DNA of 64,000 bases from Rhodocyclales bacterium (GTDB lineage Bacteria; Pseudomonadota; Gammaproteobacteria; Burkholderiales; Rhodocyclaceae): the NCBI GenBank assembly GCA_016235165.1, contig JACRLX010000022.1, positions 124,001-188,000 on the forward strand, in the 5' to 3' direction. Both the position numbers and the translations under genes were made by a program. The number at the start of each line of letters is the position of its first letter. Within the stretch, counting starts at the first letter, position 1. Of the stretch, positions 34,597-43,385 are shown piece after piece. The notes beneath the pieces were generated by a model that was not told the DNA's origin, did not search any database, and saw only the letters and a list, made by a program, of their open reading frames with translations.

Positions 34597-37500
34597 TTAC
34601 CTTGCGTCGCGCCGCCCCTCGATCAGCGAATACGCCGCCGGCACCACCACCAGGGTCAGCAGCGTCGAGGAGATCATGCCGCCGATCACGGCAATCGACA
34701 GCGGCTGGTTGGTCTCGGCGCCGGTGCCCAGCCCCAGCGCGGCGGGAAAGAGGGCGAGGATCACGGTGGCCGAGGTCATCACCACCGGCCGCATGCGGAT
34801 CGGGCAGGCGTTGCGCAGCGCGGCGTCGACCGTCATGCCCTGTTCGCGGCGCTGGTTGCTGAGGTCGACCAGCAGGATGGAATTCTTGGCGACGAGGCCG
34901 ATCAGCAGCGTCAGGCCGATCATCGAATAGATGTTCAGGGTGTGGCCGAAGACCCACAGCGCGGCAATGCCGCCGACCACCGCCAGCGGTTGCGCCAGCA
35001 TCACGATGGCGGGTTGCAGGAAGCTGTTGAACTGGCTGGCCAGCACCATGTAGAGCAGCACCAGGGCCAGGCCGAAGGCAAAGCTCATGTACTTCTGCGT
35101 CTTGCCGAACTCCTCGGCCTGGCCGATCAGCTTGACCTGATAGCCGGCGGGCAGGATCTCCGCGGCCGCTCCGCGCACCTGGGCTACCGCATCGCCAAGC
35201 GGAATCGACGGTGTGGCATAGAAGGTGGCGGCGTATTGCAGGTCGAAGCGGCCGATCACCGCCGGGCCGAGCTTCTCCTCGAAGCGCGCCACGGAGTCCA
35301 GGCGCACCAGCTTGCCGTCGCGGTTGCGCAGGAAGATCTTCGACAGGTCGGCGGGCTGGGTGAAGGCGCCCTCCTTCGCCTTGACGCGAATGTCGTAGCG
35401 CTGGCCGTCGCCTGGCTCGTCGTTGAACTTGGCGATGTCGATGCCGCCGGTCAGCATGTTCACCGCCAGGGCGACATCGGCGGTTGCCAGGTTGGCGTTG
35501 GCGATGCGCAGCCGGTCGGGACGGAACACCAGTTGCGGCAGGTCGAGCTGCAGGTCGGTATCGACGCGGCCGATGCCGGGCAGGGTGGCCAGCTTCTGCT
35601 GCAGTTCGCGCGTCAGGCGGCCGACCTCGTCGATGTTCTCGCCGGCCAGCACGAATTGCAGCGGCTCGCCGCGCTGGCCGCCGCCGACGATCGAGAAGGG
35701 CGCGGCGAACGCCCGCGCGCCGGGAATGGCGGCGAGATCGCGGCGCACGTCGGCGATCACCTGCTGCTGGCTGCGGCGGCGTTCCTCGCGCGGCGCCATG
35801 CGCACCACCACCGTACCCTGATTGACCTGGCCGGCGCTGCCCAGGCCGATCAGGGCGAACTCGGTGCGCACCTCGGGATAGTTGTTGAGCACCGCCTCGA
35901 CCTCGCGCAGCTTGCCGTCGGTGTAGGCTATGCTCGAACCCAGCGGCGTGCGCAGCGAGACGCGAAAGCGGCCCTCGTCCTCCTCGGGGGTGAAAGTCTT
36001 GCCGATGTTGATGAAGAAGAAGCTGCTGGCGGCGACGATCAGCGCGGTCAGCGCCACCACCCACCAACGATGGGTCAGGGCGGAGTCGAGCAGGCGGATG
36101 TAGATGCGGTCCAGGCCGCCGAGGACGCCGTCGAGCAGGTGGTAGATGCGCCCGTGCTGCTTCTCGACCTTGAGGTAGCGCGAGCAGAGCATGGGCGTCA
36201 GTGTCAGCGAGACGAACAGCGACACCAGCACGCCGAAGGTGACCACCACCGCGAAGGAGCGGAAGAACTGCCCGAGCACCCCCTGCAGGAAGATCACAGG
36301 GGCAAAGATCGAGACCAGCGAAAGCGTCGCCGCGATCACCGCGAACACCACCTCGCGGCTGCCGTTGATCGAGGCGGATACCGGATCGGGATCGAGGTCC
36401 TCGCGATGGCGGAAGATGTTCTCGAGGACCACGATGGCATCATCGACCACGACGCCGATCAACAGCAGCAGCGCCAGCATGGTCAGGGAATTCAGCGTGT
36501 AGCCGAAGAAATAGATCACCGCGATGGCGCCCATCAGCGAGACCGGGATCGCCAGCGCGACGATCAGCGTCGAGCGCAGCGAACGCAGGAAGAACCAGAC
36601 CACCAGCGCCGCCAGCAGCGTGCCCTCGATCAGGTGTTGCTTCAGCGAATTGACGATCTCGAGGATGAACACGGCGTCGTTGGAGACGACGCTGATCTTC
36701 ATCCCCGGCGGCAGTTGCGGCTCGATCTCGTTGGCCAGTTTCTGCTTGATGCGCTCGGCGATGGCGACCGTGTTGGCGTTGGCGACCTTGACCACGCCGA
36801 GGCCCACCGTCATCTCGCCGTTGAAACGCGCCAACTGGCGGTTGTCGGTGAGTCCGTCATCCAGTTCGGCAATCTCGCCCAGGCGCACCGCGACGCCGTT
36901 ACGCTGCGCCAGCACCAGGCCGGCGAGGGCATCGAGGGTATGGAATTCGAGGTCGAGCTTGACCAGGTGCTCGGTGGCCTGGCCGACGATGAAGCCGCCG
37001 GCCAGTTGCACGTGCTCGGCGGCGAAGGCATTGGCCACGTCCTGCGCCGAGATCGCCAGCGCGGTCATGCGCTCGGGCAGCAGGTTGACGCGAATGGTGC
37101 GGTCGCGGCGGCCGCCGAGGCGCACTTCGCCGACACCGTCGATGGTCTCCAGCTTTTTCTTGACCACGTTGAGTGCGTACTGGTTGAGCTGCTGCTGGGT
37201 GCGATCGCCCTGCAACGCCATCCAGAACATCGGCGAGGCGTTGGTTTCGACCTTGGCCACGATCGGCGGATCGACGTCCCTGGGCAGGCGGCGCAGCACC
37301 TGGTTCACCTTGGACTGCACCTCGTTATAGGCAACGTCGACGTTCTTCTCCAGGCCGAAGGTAATGTTGATCACCGAGACGCCGGGCGAGGAGGTGGACT
37401 GGATGTGCTCGATGCCCGGCACGCTGTTCACCGAGCTTTCGATCAGGTTGGTGATGCTGGCATCGACGATGTCCGGGTTGGCGCCCTTCAGCGCGGTGGT

Positions 37501-37641
37501 CACCGAGACCACCGGAAATTCGATATAGGGCAGCCGGTCCATGCCGATGCGGCTGAAGGAGATGACGCCGAACAGGACCAGCACGGCGTTCAGCATCCAC
37601 GCCAGGACGTGGCGCTTGACCGAAAGCTCGGGCAGCGTCAT
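34597..37641 (-). CDS. RND efflux transporter, inner-membrane pump
   Basis: A 1014-residue resistance-nodulation-division pump of the HAE-1 type. It has twelve predicted membrane segments in two repeats, with a large periplasmic loop after the first segment of each. The proton-relay pair is DD in GVVVDDAIVVLENIFRHRED; other marks are GANPDIVDASITNLIES and LLIGLVAKNSILLVDLSNQR. It extrudes drugs or other hydrophobic compounds with the adaptor encoded just upstream, whose stop it overlaps by 4 bases. No outer-membrane channel gene is nearby, so it presumably uses a TolC-like protein from elsewhere. Substrates are unknown. Confidence 0.94.
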   Translation of the reverse strand: MTLPELSVKRHVLAWMLNAVLVLFGVISFSRIGMDRLPYIEFPVVSVTTALKGANPDIVDASITNLIESSVNSVPGIEHIQSTSSPGVSVINITFGLEKNVDVAYNEVQSKVNQVLRRLPRDVDPPIVAKVETNASPMFWMALQGDRTQQQLNQYALNVVKKKLETIDGVGEVRLGGRRDRTIRVNLLPERMTALAISAQDVANAFAAEHVQLAGGFIVGQATEHLVKLDLEFHTLDALAGLVLAQRNGVAVRLGEIAELDDGLTDNRQLARFNGEMTVGLGVVKVANANTVAIAERIKQKLANEIEPQLPPGMKISVVSNDAVFILEIVNSLKQHLIEGTLLAALVVWFFLRSLRSTLIVALAIPVSLMGAIAVIYFFGYTLNSLTMLALLLLIGVVVDDAIVVLENIFRHREDLDPDPVSASINGSREVVFAVIAATLSLVSIFAPVIFLQGVLGQFFRSFAVVVTFGVLVSLFVSLTLTPMLCSRYLKVEKQHGRIYHLLDGVLGGLDRIYIRLLDSALTHRWWVVALTALIVAASSFFFINIGKTFTPEEDEGRFRVSLRTPLGSSIAYTDGKLREVEAVLNNYPEVRTEFALIGLGSAGQVNQGTVVVRMAPREERRRSQQQVIADVRRDLAAIPGARAFAAPFSIVGGGQRGEPLQFVLAGENIDEVGRLTRELQQKLATLPGIGRVDTDLQLDLPQLVFRPDRLRIANANLATADVALAVNMLTGGIDIAKFNDEPGDGQRYDIRVKAKEGAFTQPADLSKIFLRNRDGKLVRLDSVARFEEKLGPAVIGRFDLQYAATFYATPSIPLGDAVAQVRGAAAEILPAGYQVKLIGQAEEFGKTQKYMSFAFGLALVLLYMVLASQFNSFLQPAIVMLAQPLAVVGGIAALWVFGHTLNIYSMIGLTLLIGLVAKNSILLVDLSNQRREQGMTVDAALRNACPIRMRPVVMTSATVILALFPAALGLGTGAETNQPLSIAVIGGMISSTLLTLVVVPAAYSLIEGRRDAR

Positions 37642-38810
37642 TTCGCTGCGGGTTGGAGCGGAGTGTCGGCTTTCTTCGCCGTGGCGTGAGCGCCGACTCT
37701 TGCCTTGTCGCCGGGTTTGCCGCCCGGCTTGGCGGGCTCCTTGATCCCCACCACGGCGTTGTTGGTGAGGAAGCCGGCGCCGTCGAGCGCCACGGTTTCA
37801 CCGCCGGCGAGGCCTTCGAGGATCTCGACGCGGCCGCCGCGCTTGGCGCCGGCCGTGACCACTTTCTGTTGTGCCCGCTTCTGCCCTTCAACTTCCGCGA
37901 TGACATACACAACCTTGCCCGCCGGGCGCAGCACCACGCTCTGCTCCGGTACCGTCAGGGCCGTGGCCTTGGCGGCGATGCGCACTGAAGCATTCACCGT
38001 GCCGCCGCCGCGCAACAGGCCCTCGCGGTTGTCGATGTCGGCCAGCACGTCGAGCGTGCGGCTGCCTTCGACGACACCGGGGCGGATCTCGTGGATGCGG
38101 CTTTCGAACAACTTGCCCGGTGCCAGCGGCGAAGTCATGCTCACCGTCTGGCCGGGCACGAGGCGGGTGGCGGCGACCTCGGGGAAGGGCAGGTGGGCGC
38201 GCAGCTTGTGCGGGGCGACGAGCTGGAACAGCGGATCGCCGACCTTGACGTAGTCGCCGGGGGCAACGATCTGGACTTCGACCACGGCATCGAGCGGCGC
38301 GGTGACGCGGGTCTTGCCGACGCTGCGCCGGCTGTTTTCGGCGCGCGCCCGGGCGGCGGCGAGTTGCTCGTTGACCGCGGTGCGCTGGGCAGCGACATCG
38401 TCACCGGCATTCTTCGAAAGGAAGCCCTTCGCCACCAGCGACTGTTGCCTTTCCAGCAGGCGGTCCTGCTGCGCGGCGAGCGCTTCGAGGCGGCGCACCT
38501 CGGCCTCGTCGGCGCGATTGGCCAGCGTTGTGTCGCCAGCGTCGATCAGGGCCAGCACTTGCCCTTTCTTTACGCGCTGGCCGGTGCGAGCCAGGACCTG
38601 CACCACGCGCCCCGGCACTTCGGCGCCGAGTTTCGGATCGGCCAGCACTTCCAGCGTACCCAGCGTTTCTTCCACCACCTCGAATTCGCCACTGCCGACC
38701 TGGGTCACGGTGATCAGCGCCGGTGGCGGGCCGGCCTTCCTTTCCTCGGCCTTCTGGCCGCAGGCGGCGAGCAGCAGCAAGGCGAGGCCGGCGGCAAATG
38801 TTTTTTGCAT
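37638..38810 (-). CDS. RND efflux periplasmic adaptor lipoprotein
   Basis: A 390-residue HlyD/AcrA-type adaptor. The lipobox is LLLLAACGQ, with Cys18 lipidated. Biotinyl-lipoyl-like halves (GRVVQVLARTGQRVKKGQVL; VTAPLDAVVEVQIVAPGDYV) flank an alpha-hairpin with coiled-coil character (EVRRLEALAAQQDRLLERQQ). Beta-barrel sequence follows. The ATG overlaps the lysA stop (TGATG). The low-complexity C-terminal tail contains RVGAHATAKKA, encoded by a copy of the dispersed repeat. Confidence 0.92.
   Translation of the reverse strand: MQKTFAAGLALLLLAACGQKAEERKAGPPPALITVTQVGSGEFEVVEETLGTLEVLADPKLGAEVPGRVVQVLARTGQRVKKGQVLALIDAGDTTLANRADEAEVRRLEALAAQQDRLLERQQSLVAKGFLSKNAGDDVAAQRTAVNEQLAAARARAENSRRSVGKTRVTAPLDAVVEVQIVAPGDYVKVGDPLFQLVAPHKLRAHLPFPEVAATRLVPGQTVSMTSPLAPGKLFESRIHEIRPGVVEGSRTLDVLADIDNREGLLRGGGTVNASVRIAAKATALTVPEQSVVLRPAGKVVYVIAEVEGQKRAQQKVVTAGAKRGGRVEILEGLAGGETVALDGAGFLTNNAVVGIKEPAKPGGKPGDKARVGAHATAKKADTPLQPAAK
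37676..37698 (-). repeat. Dispersed 23-bp repeat, copy 6 (N4 = CGCC), two core mismatches
   Basis: Reads AGTCGGCGCTCA-CGCC-ACGGCGA on the minus strand. Lies in the 3' end of the adaptor gene, giving VGAHATA. Confidence 0.65.
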
Positions 38811-40078
38811 CAAGGCAGGACCGACTCCAGGGCGAAGAGTTCCGCCACGTTTTCGCGGCGGCGGATAAGGTGTGCCGCGTCGCCGTCGACCATCACCTCG
38901 GCGGCGCGTGGTCGGGTGTTGTAGTTCGATGCCATGGCCATGCCGTAGGCGCCGGCCGAAAGTATCGCCAGCAGGTCACCCTCCTGCAATGCCAGTTCGC
39001 GGTCGTGGCCGAGGAAATCGCCCGACTCGCAGACCGGGCCGACGATTTCATAGGGCATCGGCGTGCCAGCCGCCGTGCCGCCAGCGCCGACTTTCACGAT
39101 CTCGTGCCAGGCGTCATACAGGGCTGGCCGCATCAGGTCGTTCATCGCCGCGTCGACCACCGCGAAATGCCTGGCCTCGCCATGCTTCAGCACCTGCACG
39201 CGGGTCAGCAGCAGGCCGGCATTGCCGACCAGGGAGCGGCCGGGCTCGAACACCAGCTTCTCCTTGCGGCCGGCCAAGCGGGCCAGCATCGGGCCCAGAT
39301 AATCGGCGGTGGGCGGCGCCGGTTCGTCGGCGCGATAGGTGATGCCCAAGCCGCCGCCGAGGTCGATGTGTTCCAGGGCGATGCCGGCCGCCGCGAGCCG
39401 GTCGACCAGGCCCAGCACCTTGTCGGCGGCTTCGGCCGCCGGCGCCGGGTCGAGCAGTTGCGAACCGATGTGGCAGTCGATGCCCTTGACCTGCAGGTGC
39501 GGCAGCGATGCGGCGCGCCGGTAGATCTCGAAGGCCTGGTCGAAGGCAACGCCGAACTTGGCGGTCTTGAGGCCGGTGGAAATGTAGGGATGGGTGCGCG
39601 CATCGACATCGGGATTGACGCGCAGCGAGACCGGCGCACGGCGGCCGAGCTGACCGGCGACCTCGTCGAGCTGTTCCAGCTCGCTGGCCGATTCGACGTT
39701 GAAGCAATGGATGCCGGCTTCGAGCGCGGCGCGCATTTCCTCGCGTGCCTTGCCGACGCCGGAAAAAACGATCTTGTCCGCGCTGCCGCCGGCGGCCAGC
39801 ACGCGGGCCAGTTCGCCCCCGGAGACGATGTCGAAGCCGGCACCGAGGCGGGCGAACAGGTTCAGGATGGCGAGATTGGAATTGGCCTTGACCGCGTAGC
39901 AGATCAGCGCGCGGTCGAGCAGGCCTTTTGCTTGCAAGGTGTCGCGATACGCGGCAAAAGCGGTTGTCAGGGCCGCGCGCGAATAGACATAGCAGGGTGT
40001 ACCGAAGCGAGCGGCGATTTCGTCGAGCGCCACGGATTCGACTTGCAGGCCGCGCGGCCCCATGACCGCGAGGCTCAT
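38810..40078 (-). CDS. lysA: Diaminopimelate decarboxylase
   Basis: A 422-residue PLP enzyme that forms L-lysine from meso-diaminopimelate. YAVKANSNLAIL holds the PLP lysine (Lys64); HIDLGGGLGITY and EPGRSLVGNAG line the phosphate site; CESGDF supplies residues from the second subunit. A loop before YEIVGPVCESGD contains VKVGAGGTAAGT, longer than in typical homologues, encoded by the dispersed repeat. The start overlaps the lptM stop (ATGA). The lptM-lysA order opposite cyaY is conserved in proteobacteria. Confidence 0.95.
   Translation of the reverse strand: MSLAVMGPRGLQVESVALDEIAARFGTPCYVYSRAALTTAFAAYRDTLQAKGLLDRALICYAVKANSNLAILNLFARLGAGFDIVSGGELARVLAAGGSADKIVFSGVGKAREEMRAALEAGIHCFNVESASELEQLDEVAGQLGRRAPVSLRVNPDVDARTHPYISTGLKTAKFGVAFDQAFEIYRRAASLPHLQVKGIDCHIGSQLLDPAPAAEAADKVLGLVDRLAAAGIALEHIDLGGGLGITYRADEPAPPTADYLGPMLARLAGRKEKLVFEPGRSLVGNAGLLLTRVQVLKHGEARHFAVVDAAMNDLMRPALYDAWHEIVKVGAGGTAAGTPMPYEIVGPVCESGDFLGHDRELALQEGDLLAILSAGAYGMAMASNYNTRPRAAEVMVDGDAAHLIRRRENVAELFALESVLP
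39070..39092 (-). repeat. Dispersed 23-bp repeat, copy 7 (N4 = CGGC)
   Basis: One mismatch at the last core base. Inside lysA in sense orientation, read as VGAGGTA just before the active-site loop. Confidence 0.8.
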
Positions 40079-40224
40079 CGGCTCGGCCCGGGCGCTTTGT
40101 TGCTATGATCGGCCGCGGGAACCGGCTGGGCTTGCGGCGGCAGGGTTAGGGGGGTCTTGGTGCCGCAGGCGGCGAGCAACGCGAGGGCAAGTACGGCGGC
40201 GGCGAAAGAACGAAGCGGACGCAT
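40075..40224 (-). CDS. lptM: Small outer-membrane lipoprotein LptM (YifL)
   Basis: A 49-residue lipoprotein. The signal ends in ALLAACG, and the mature chain CGTKTPLTLPPQ matches the conserved CG-K-PL-LP start of LptM, which helps LptD mature in the LPS-export machinery. Its place directly before lysA and opposite cyaY is the standard arrangement. The short remainder has no further recognisable feature. Confidence 0.85.
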   Translation of the reverse strand: MRPLRSFAAAVLALALLAACGTKTPLTLPPQAQPVPAADHSNKAPGPSR

Positions 40225-40267
40225 GGCGGATTGATGGTCTTTAAAGGGCGAAGGATGGTAACACGCG

Positions 40268-40594
40268 ATGGATGAGCAGGAATTCCTGAAGGCAGCGGAT
40301 GCCCAACTGGCGCGGGTCGAGGCGGCGCTGGAGGCGGCGATCGAAAGCGGTGCCGCCGATTTCGATTTCGAGACCAAGCCCGGTGGCATCATCGAGATCG
40401 AGTTCGGCAACGGCTCGAAGATCATCGTCAATCGCCACGCGGCGGCGCGTGAAATCTGGCTGGCGGCGAAGTCGGGCGGTTTCCATTTCCGCCCCGAGGG
40501 CGGGCGCTGGGTCGGCACCCGCGATGGCGAGGAGTTGATGGCGGCACTGGCGCGCACCGTGTCGGAGCAGGCCGGCGTCAGCGTCAGCTTTTAA
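40268..40594 (+). CDS. cyaY: CyaY, bacterial frataxin
   Basis: A 108-residue frataxin that binds iron and IscS and modulates Fe-S cluster assembly. The acidic first helix (MDEQEFLKAADAQLARVEAA) and the strands GIIEIEFGNGSKIIVNRHAA, EIWLAAKSGGFHF and GRWVGTRDGEEL are typical. Acidic residues of helix 1 are the iron-binding surface in homologues. It is divergent from lptM with a 43-base gap. Confidence 0.95.
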   Translation: MDEQEFLKAADAQLARVEAALEAAIESGAADFDFETKPGGIIEIEFGNGSKIIVNRHAAAREIWLAAKSGGFHFRPEGGRWVGTRDGEELMAALARTVSEQAGVSVSF

Positions 40595-40603
40595 CGTGAA
40601 ACA

Positions 40604-40760
40604 GCAGAATGGGTCGCTGGTGATTTCGAGCGAAGCGAGCCGAACAGGAACCCCCCGCGAGGGGGCGAGGCGGGAATTCGCGACGCATGCGTCGCGCCGC
40701 CGCAGCCGGCTGGCTGTGCAAAGCCAGCCGTGGGCCGCGCAGCGGGAAGGGGGGCGGGCC
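40604..40760. repeat. Palindrome-rich intergenic block
   Basis: Between cyaY and the convergent mrcA gene. It holds CGAGCGAAGCGAG, a CCCCCCGCGAGGGGGC hairpin, the 18-bp perfect palindrome CGCGACGCATGCGTCGCG at 40679-40696, and CGGCTGGCT/AGCCAGCCG with a 6-base loop at 40707-40730. No gene is evident. The C/G-run hairpin and the CGAGC motif recall the insertion found in glmS. It may stop transcription from both sides, though no T tract follows. Confidence 0.6.
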
Positions 40761-40832
40761 GAGTTTGCAGCCCATGGTGAAACGATGATGTGAGCGTTAC
40801 ATGCCCCAGGGTGGCTGAAAAAGGCATGGGCG

Positions 40833-43217
40833 TTAGGGCTTCTTCTCCGCGGGCTTGGGTGCCTGAGGCTTCTCGGCGAGAGGCTTTTCCACGACCTTGG
40901 GCTTGGCGTCCTGTACCGGCGCCGGTTCCTGTTGGTCGCCGTCGTCGTCGCTCGGTGGTACCGGCGGCAGCTGTTCTTTGTAGATCAGCTCCCTTGTCGC
41001 CTTTCCTGTCGGGTCGTTGGCGGAAATAGTCGTCAGGCCCTCGGGCGCTTCGGGGAAGCTTTCGGGCAGGTTCTTCAGGGCGTGTTCCATGAAGCCAATC
41101 CAGATCGGCAAGGCCGCCGCGCCACCGGTTTCGCCATTGCCCATGCGCCTGGGCTGGTCGAATCCGATCCAGGCGACGCCGACGATGGTCGGCTGATAGC
41201 CGCAGAACCAGGCGTCGATGTAGTCGTTGGTGGTACCCGTCTTGCCGGCCAGGTCGCTGCGCTTGAGCATGGCGGCGGCGCGCGTCGCAGTACCACGGCG
41301 TACCACGTCATGCATCATGCTGTCCATCAGCCAGGCATTGCGCGCATCGATCGCACGCAGGTTTTCATCGCCGGCCACGGCGGGCTGGATCTCCGCCACC
41401 ACGGTACCGCCATTGTCGAGGATCTGGCGCACGATATAGGGTGCAATGCGGTAGCCGCCATTGGCGAACACCGAATACGCGGAAAGCTGCTGCCACGGCG
41501 TTACGGCGCCGGCGCCGAGGGCCATGGTCAGGTAGGGCGGATGCTTTTCCGCCTCGAAGCCGAAGCGCGTCAAGTAGTCCTGGGCATAGTGGGTACCGAT
41601 CGAGCGCAGCAGGCGGATCGAGACCATGTTTTTCGACTTTGCCAGCGCGGTGCGCAGGCTCATCGGCCCTTCGTATTTGCCGTCGTAGTTCTTCGGTTCC
41701 CAGGCTTGGGAACCGGTTTCCTCGGCGGAAATCGAGATCGGTTCGTCGGCAATCACCGAGGCCGGCGAGTAGCCCTTTTCCAGCGCGGCGGAATAAATGA
41801 AGGGCTTGAAACTGGACCCGGGTTGACGCCAGGCCTGGGTGACGTGGTTGAACTTGTTGCGATTGAAATCGAAGCCGCCGACCAGGGCGCGGATCGATCC
41901 ATCGACCGGGCTGGCGGCGACGAAGGCGGCTTCGACGTCGGGCAGTTGCAGGATCTGCCAGCCTTTCTCGAATTTCTGCACGCGGATCACGGCACCCCGG
42001 CGCAAGCGCTTGTTGGGCGGCGCCTTGTCGTCGATCATGCGCGCGGCGAACTTGAGGCCCTCCTCGCCGATCTTCAGCACTTCGCCGCCGCGCAGATAGG
42101 CGCGCACCAGCCTGGGCGTAGCTTCGAGCACCACCGCCGGCAACAGATCGTCACTGTCGTCGAACTCGGCCAGGTGCTCCTCCAGGCTTTCATCCTGATC
42201 GGAACCGACATCCTTCAAATCGACGTAGGCTTCGGCACCGCGGTAGCCATGGCGCCGGTCGTAGTCCATCACCCCGCGCCGCAGGGCCTGGTAGGCCGCC
42301 TGCTGGTCCGCACGGCTGACCGTGGTGATCACGCGCAGGCCACGGCTATAGGCATCCTCTGGGAAGCGTTCGACGGCGATCTGGCGTGCCATTTCGGCGA
42401 TGTACTCGGCGCGGACACCGAAGTCATTGACGTCGCGCTTGACGTGCAGGACCTGGACCTGAGCCGTCTTCATCTGCGTTTCGTCGATGAAATTCAGTTC
42501 GTGCATGCGGCGCAGCACGTAGCGCTGCCGCAGTTGTGCCCGCTTCGGATTGGCCACTGGATTGTAGGCGGAGGGGGCCTTGGGCAGGCCGGCCAGCATC
42601 GCTGCCTCGGCGATCGTGATGTCCTTCAGCGCCTTGCCGTAATAGATCTGCGCGGCGGCGGAAAAGCCGTAGGCCCGCTGCCCGAGGTAGATTTGATTGA
42701 TGTAGATTTCAAGAATCTGATCCTTTGTGAGATTATTCTCGATCTTGAAGGCCAGCAGCATTTCGTACAGTTTTCGCGTCAGCGTTTTTTCGCTGGAAAG
42801 GAAAAAGTTGCGCGCCACCTGCATGGTGATGGTCGAGGCCCCCTGGCGCTTGCCGCCGCCGATGAAATTCGAGTACGCTGCACGCAGCACGCCGAGGGTG
42901 TCGATCCCCGGGTGCTGGTAAAAGCGCTCGTCTTCTGCCGCCAGGATGGCGTGGGTCATGACGGGAGGCACTTCCTTGATGCTGGCGAAATTGCGCCGCT
43001 CTTCGCCGAACTCGCCAATCAGGTGGCCGTCGCTGGAATAGATGCGCAGCGGGATTTTCGGCTGGTAGTCGGTCAGGACTTCGACCGACGGTAACTGGGG
43101 ATAGGCAAGGATGAGGATGATCCCGGCGAGTGCCAGGCCGGTGAGCACAATGCCCAGGATCAGCAGCAGGAAATAGAGTGCCCAGCGGACAGGAGTGTTC
43201 AGGGTGGGAAAAGGCAC
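40833..43217 (-). CDS. mrcA: Penicillin-binding protein 1A
   Basis: A 794-residue bifunctional peptidoglycan synthase anchored by one N-terminal membrane segment (FLLLILGIVLTGLALAGIIL). The glycosyltransferase domain has the catalytic Glu in AAEDERFYQHPG and GASTITMQVARN. The transpeptidase domain has the nucleophile Ser in PGSSFKPF near residue 468, the SKN motif in AKSKNMVS, and KTGTTNDY near 653. The tail is Pro/Lys-rich low complexity (about 745-794). It is divergent from pilM, a conserved arrangement in beta- and gammaproteobacteria. Confidence 0.95.
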   Translation of the reverse strand: MPFPTLNTPVRWALYFLLLILGIVLTGLALAGIILILAYPQLPSVEVLTDYQPKIPLRIYSSDGHLIGEFGEERRNFASIKEVPPVMTHAILAAEDERFYQHPGIDTLGVLRAAYSNFIGGGKRQGASTITMQVARNFFLSSEKTLTRKLYEMLLAFKIENNLTKDQILEIYINQIYLGQRAYGFSAAAQIYYGKALKDITIAEAAMLAGLPKAPSAYNPVANPKRAQLRQRYVLRRMHELNFIDETQMKTAQVQVLHVKRDVNDFGVRAEYIAEMARQIAVERFPEDAYSRGLRVITTVSRADQQAAYQALRRGVMDYDRRHGYRGAEAYVDLKDVGSDQDESLEEHLAEFDDSDDLLPAVVLEATPRLVRAYLRGGEVLKIGEEGLKFAARMIDDKAPPNKRLRRGAVIRVQKFEKGWQILQLPDVEAAFVAASPVDGSIRALVGGFDFNRNKFNHVTQAWRQPGSSFKPFIYSAALEKGYSPASVIADEPISISAEETGSQAWEPKNYDGKYEGPMSLRTALAKSKNMVSIRLLRSIGTHYAQDYLTRFGFEAEKHPPYLTMALGAGAVTPWQQLSAYSVFANGGYRIAPYIVRQILDNGGTVVAEIQPAVAGDENLRAIDARNAWLMDSMMHDVVRRGTATRAAAMLKRSDLAGKTGTTNDYIDAWFCGYQPTIVGVAWIGFDQPRRMGNGETGGAAALPIWIGFMEHALKNLPESFPEAPEGLTTISANDPTGKATRELIYKEQLPPVPPSDDDGDQQEPAPVQDAKPKVVEKPLAEKPQAPKPAEKKP

Positions 43218-43246
43218 GGAAAGCAGGCCGGAAAGGCGAGCGGGCG

Positions 43247-43252
43247 ATTATA
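43247..43252 (-). promoter_or_regulatory. Candidate -10 box for mrcA
   Basis: TATAAT on the minus strand, 29 bases before the mrcA ATG, within GCTATAATCGCCC. No convincing -35 box is seen at the normal distance. Confidence 0.35.
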
Positions 43253-43301
43253 GCTGTGGCGTTGATGACACGCTTTTGCCTCGGGATGTGAATAATTTTG
43301 C

Positions 43302-43330
43302 TTTACAGTCGATATAGTTGCTGCTAGCAT
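43302..43330 (+). promoter_or_regulatory. Candidate promoter of the pil operon
   Basis: TTTACA (43302-43307), 17 bases, TAGCAT (43325-43330), in an AT-rich gap. A short stem ATTGC/GCAAT (about 43352-43370) lies between it and the pilM ribosome site AAAGGA. Confidence 0.4.
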
Positions 43331-43385
43331 CTGAAGTAAATTATCCGTATTGCTTCTAACGCAATATTTTTAAAGGAAAAATCCC

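Noticed and set aside
34942-37689. A 915-codon open frame on the plus strand
   Set aside because: It is exactly antisense to the RND pump gene and reads as low-complexity His/Gln/Asp-rich sequence; such frames are a by-product of GC-rich codon usage.
40932-43094. A 720-codon plus-strand frame
   Set aside because: Antisense to mrcA, whose catalytic motifs are intact.
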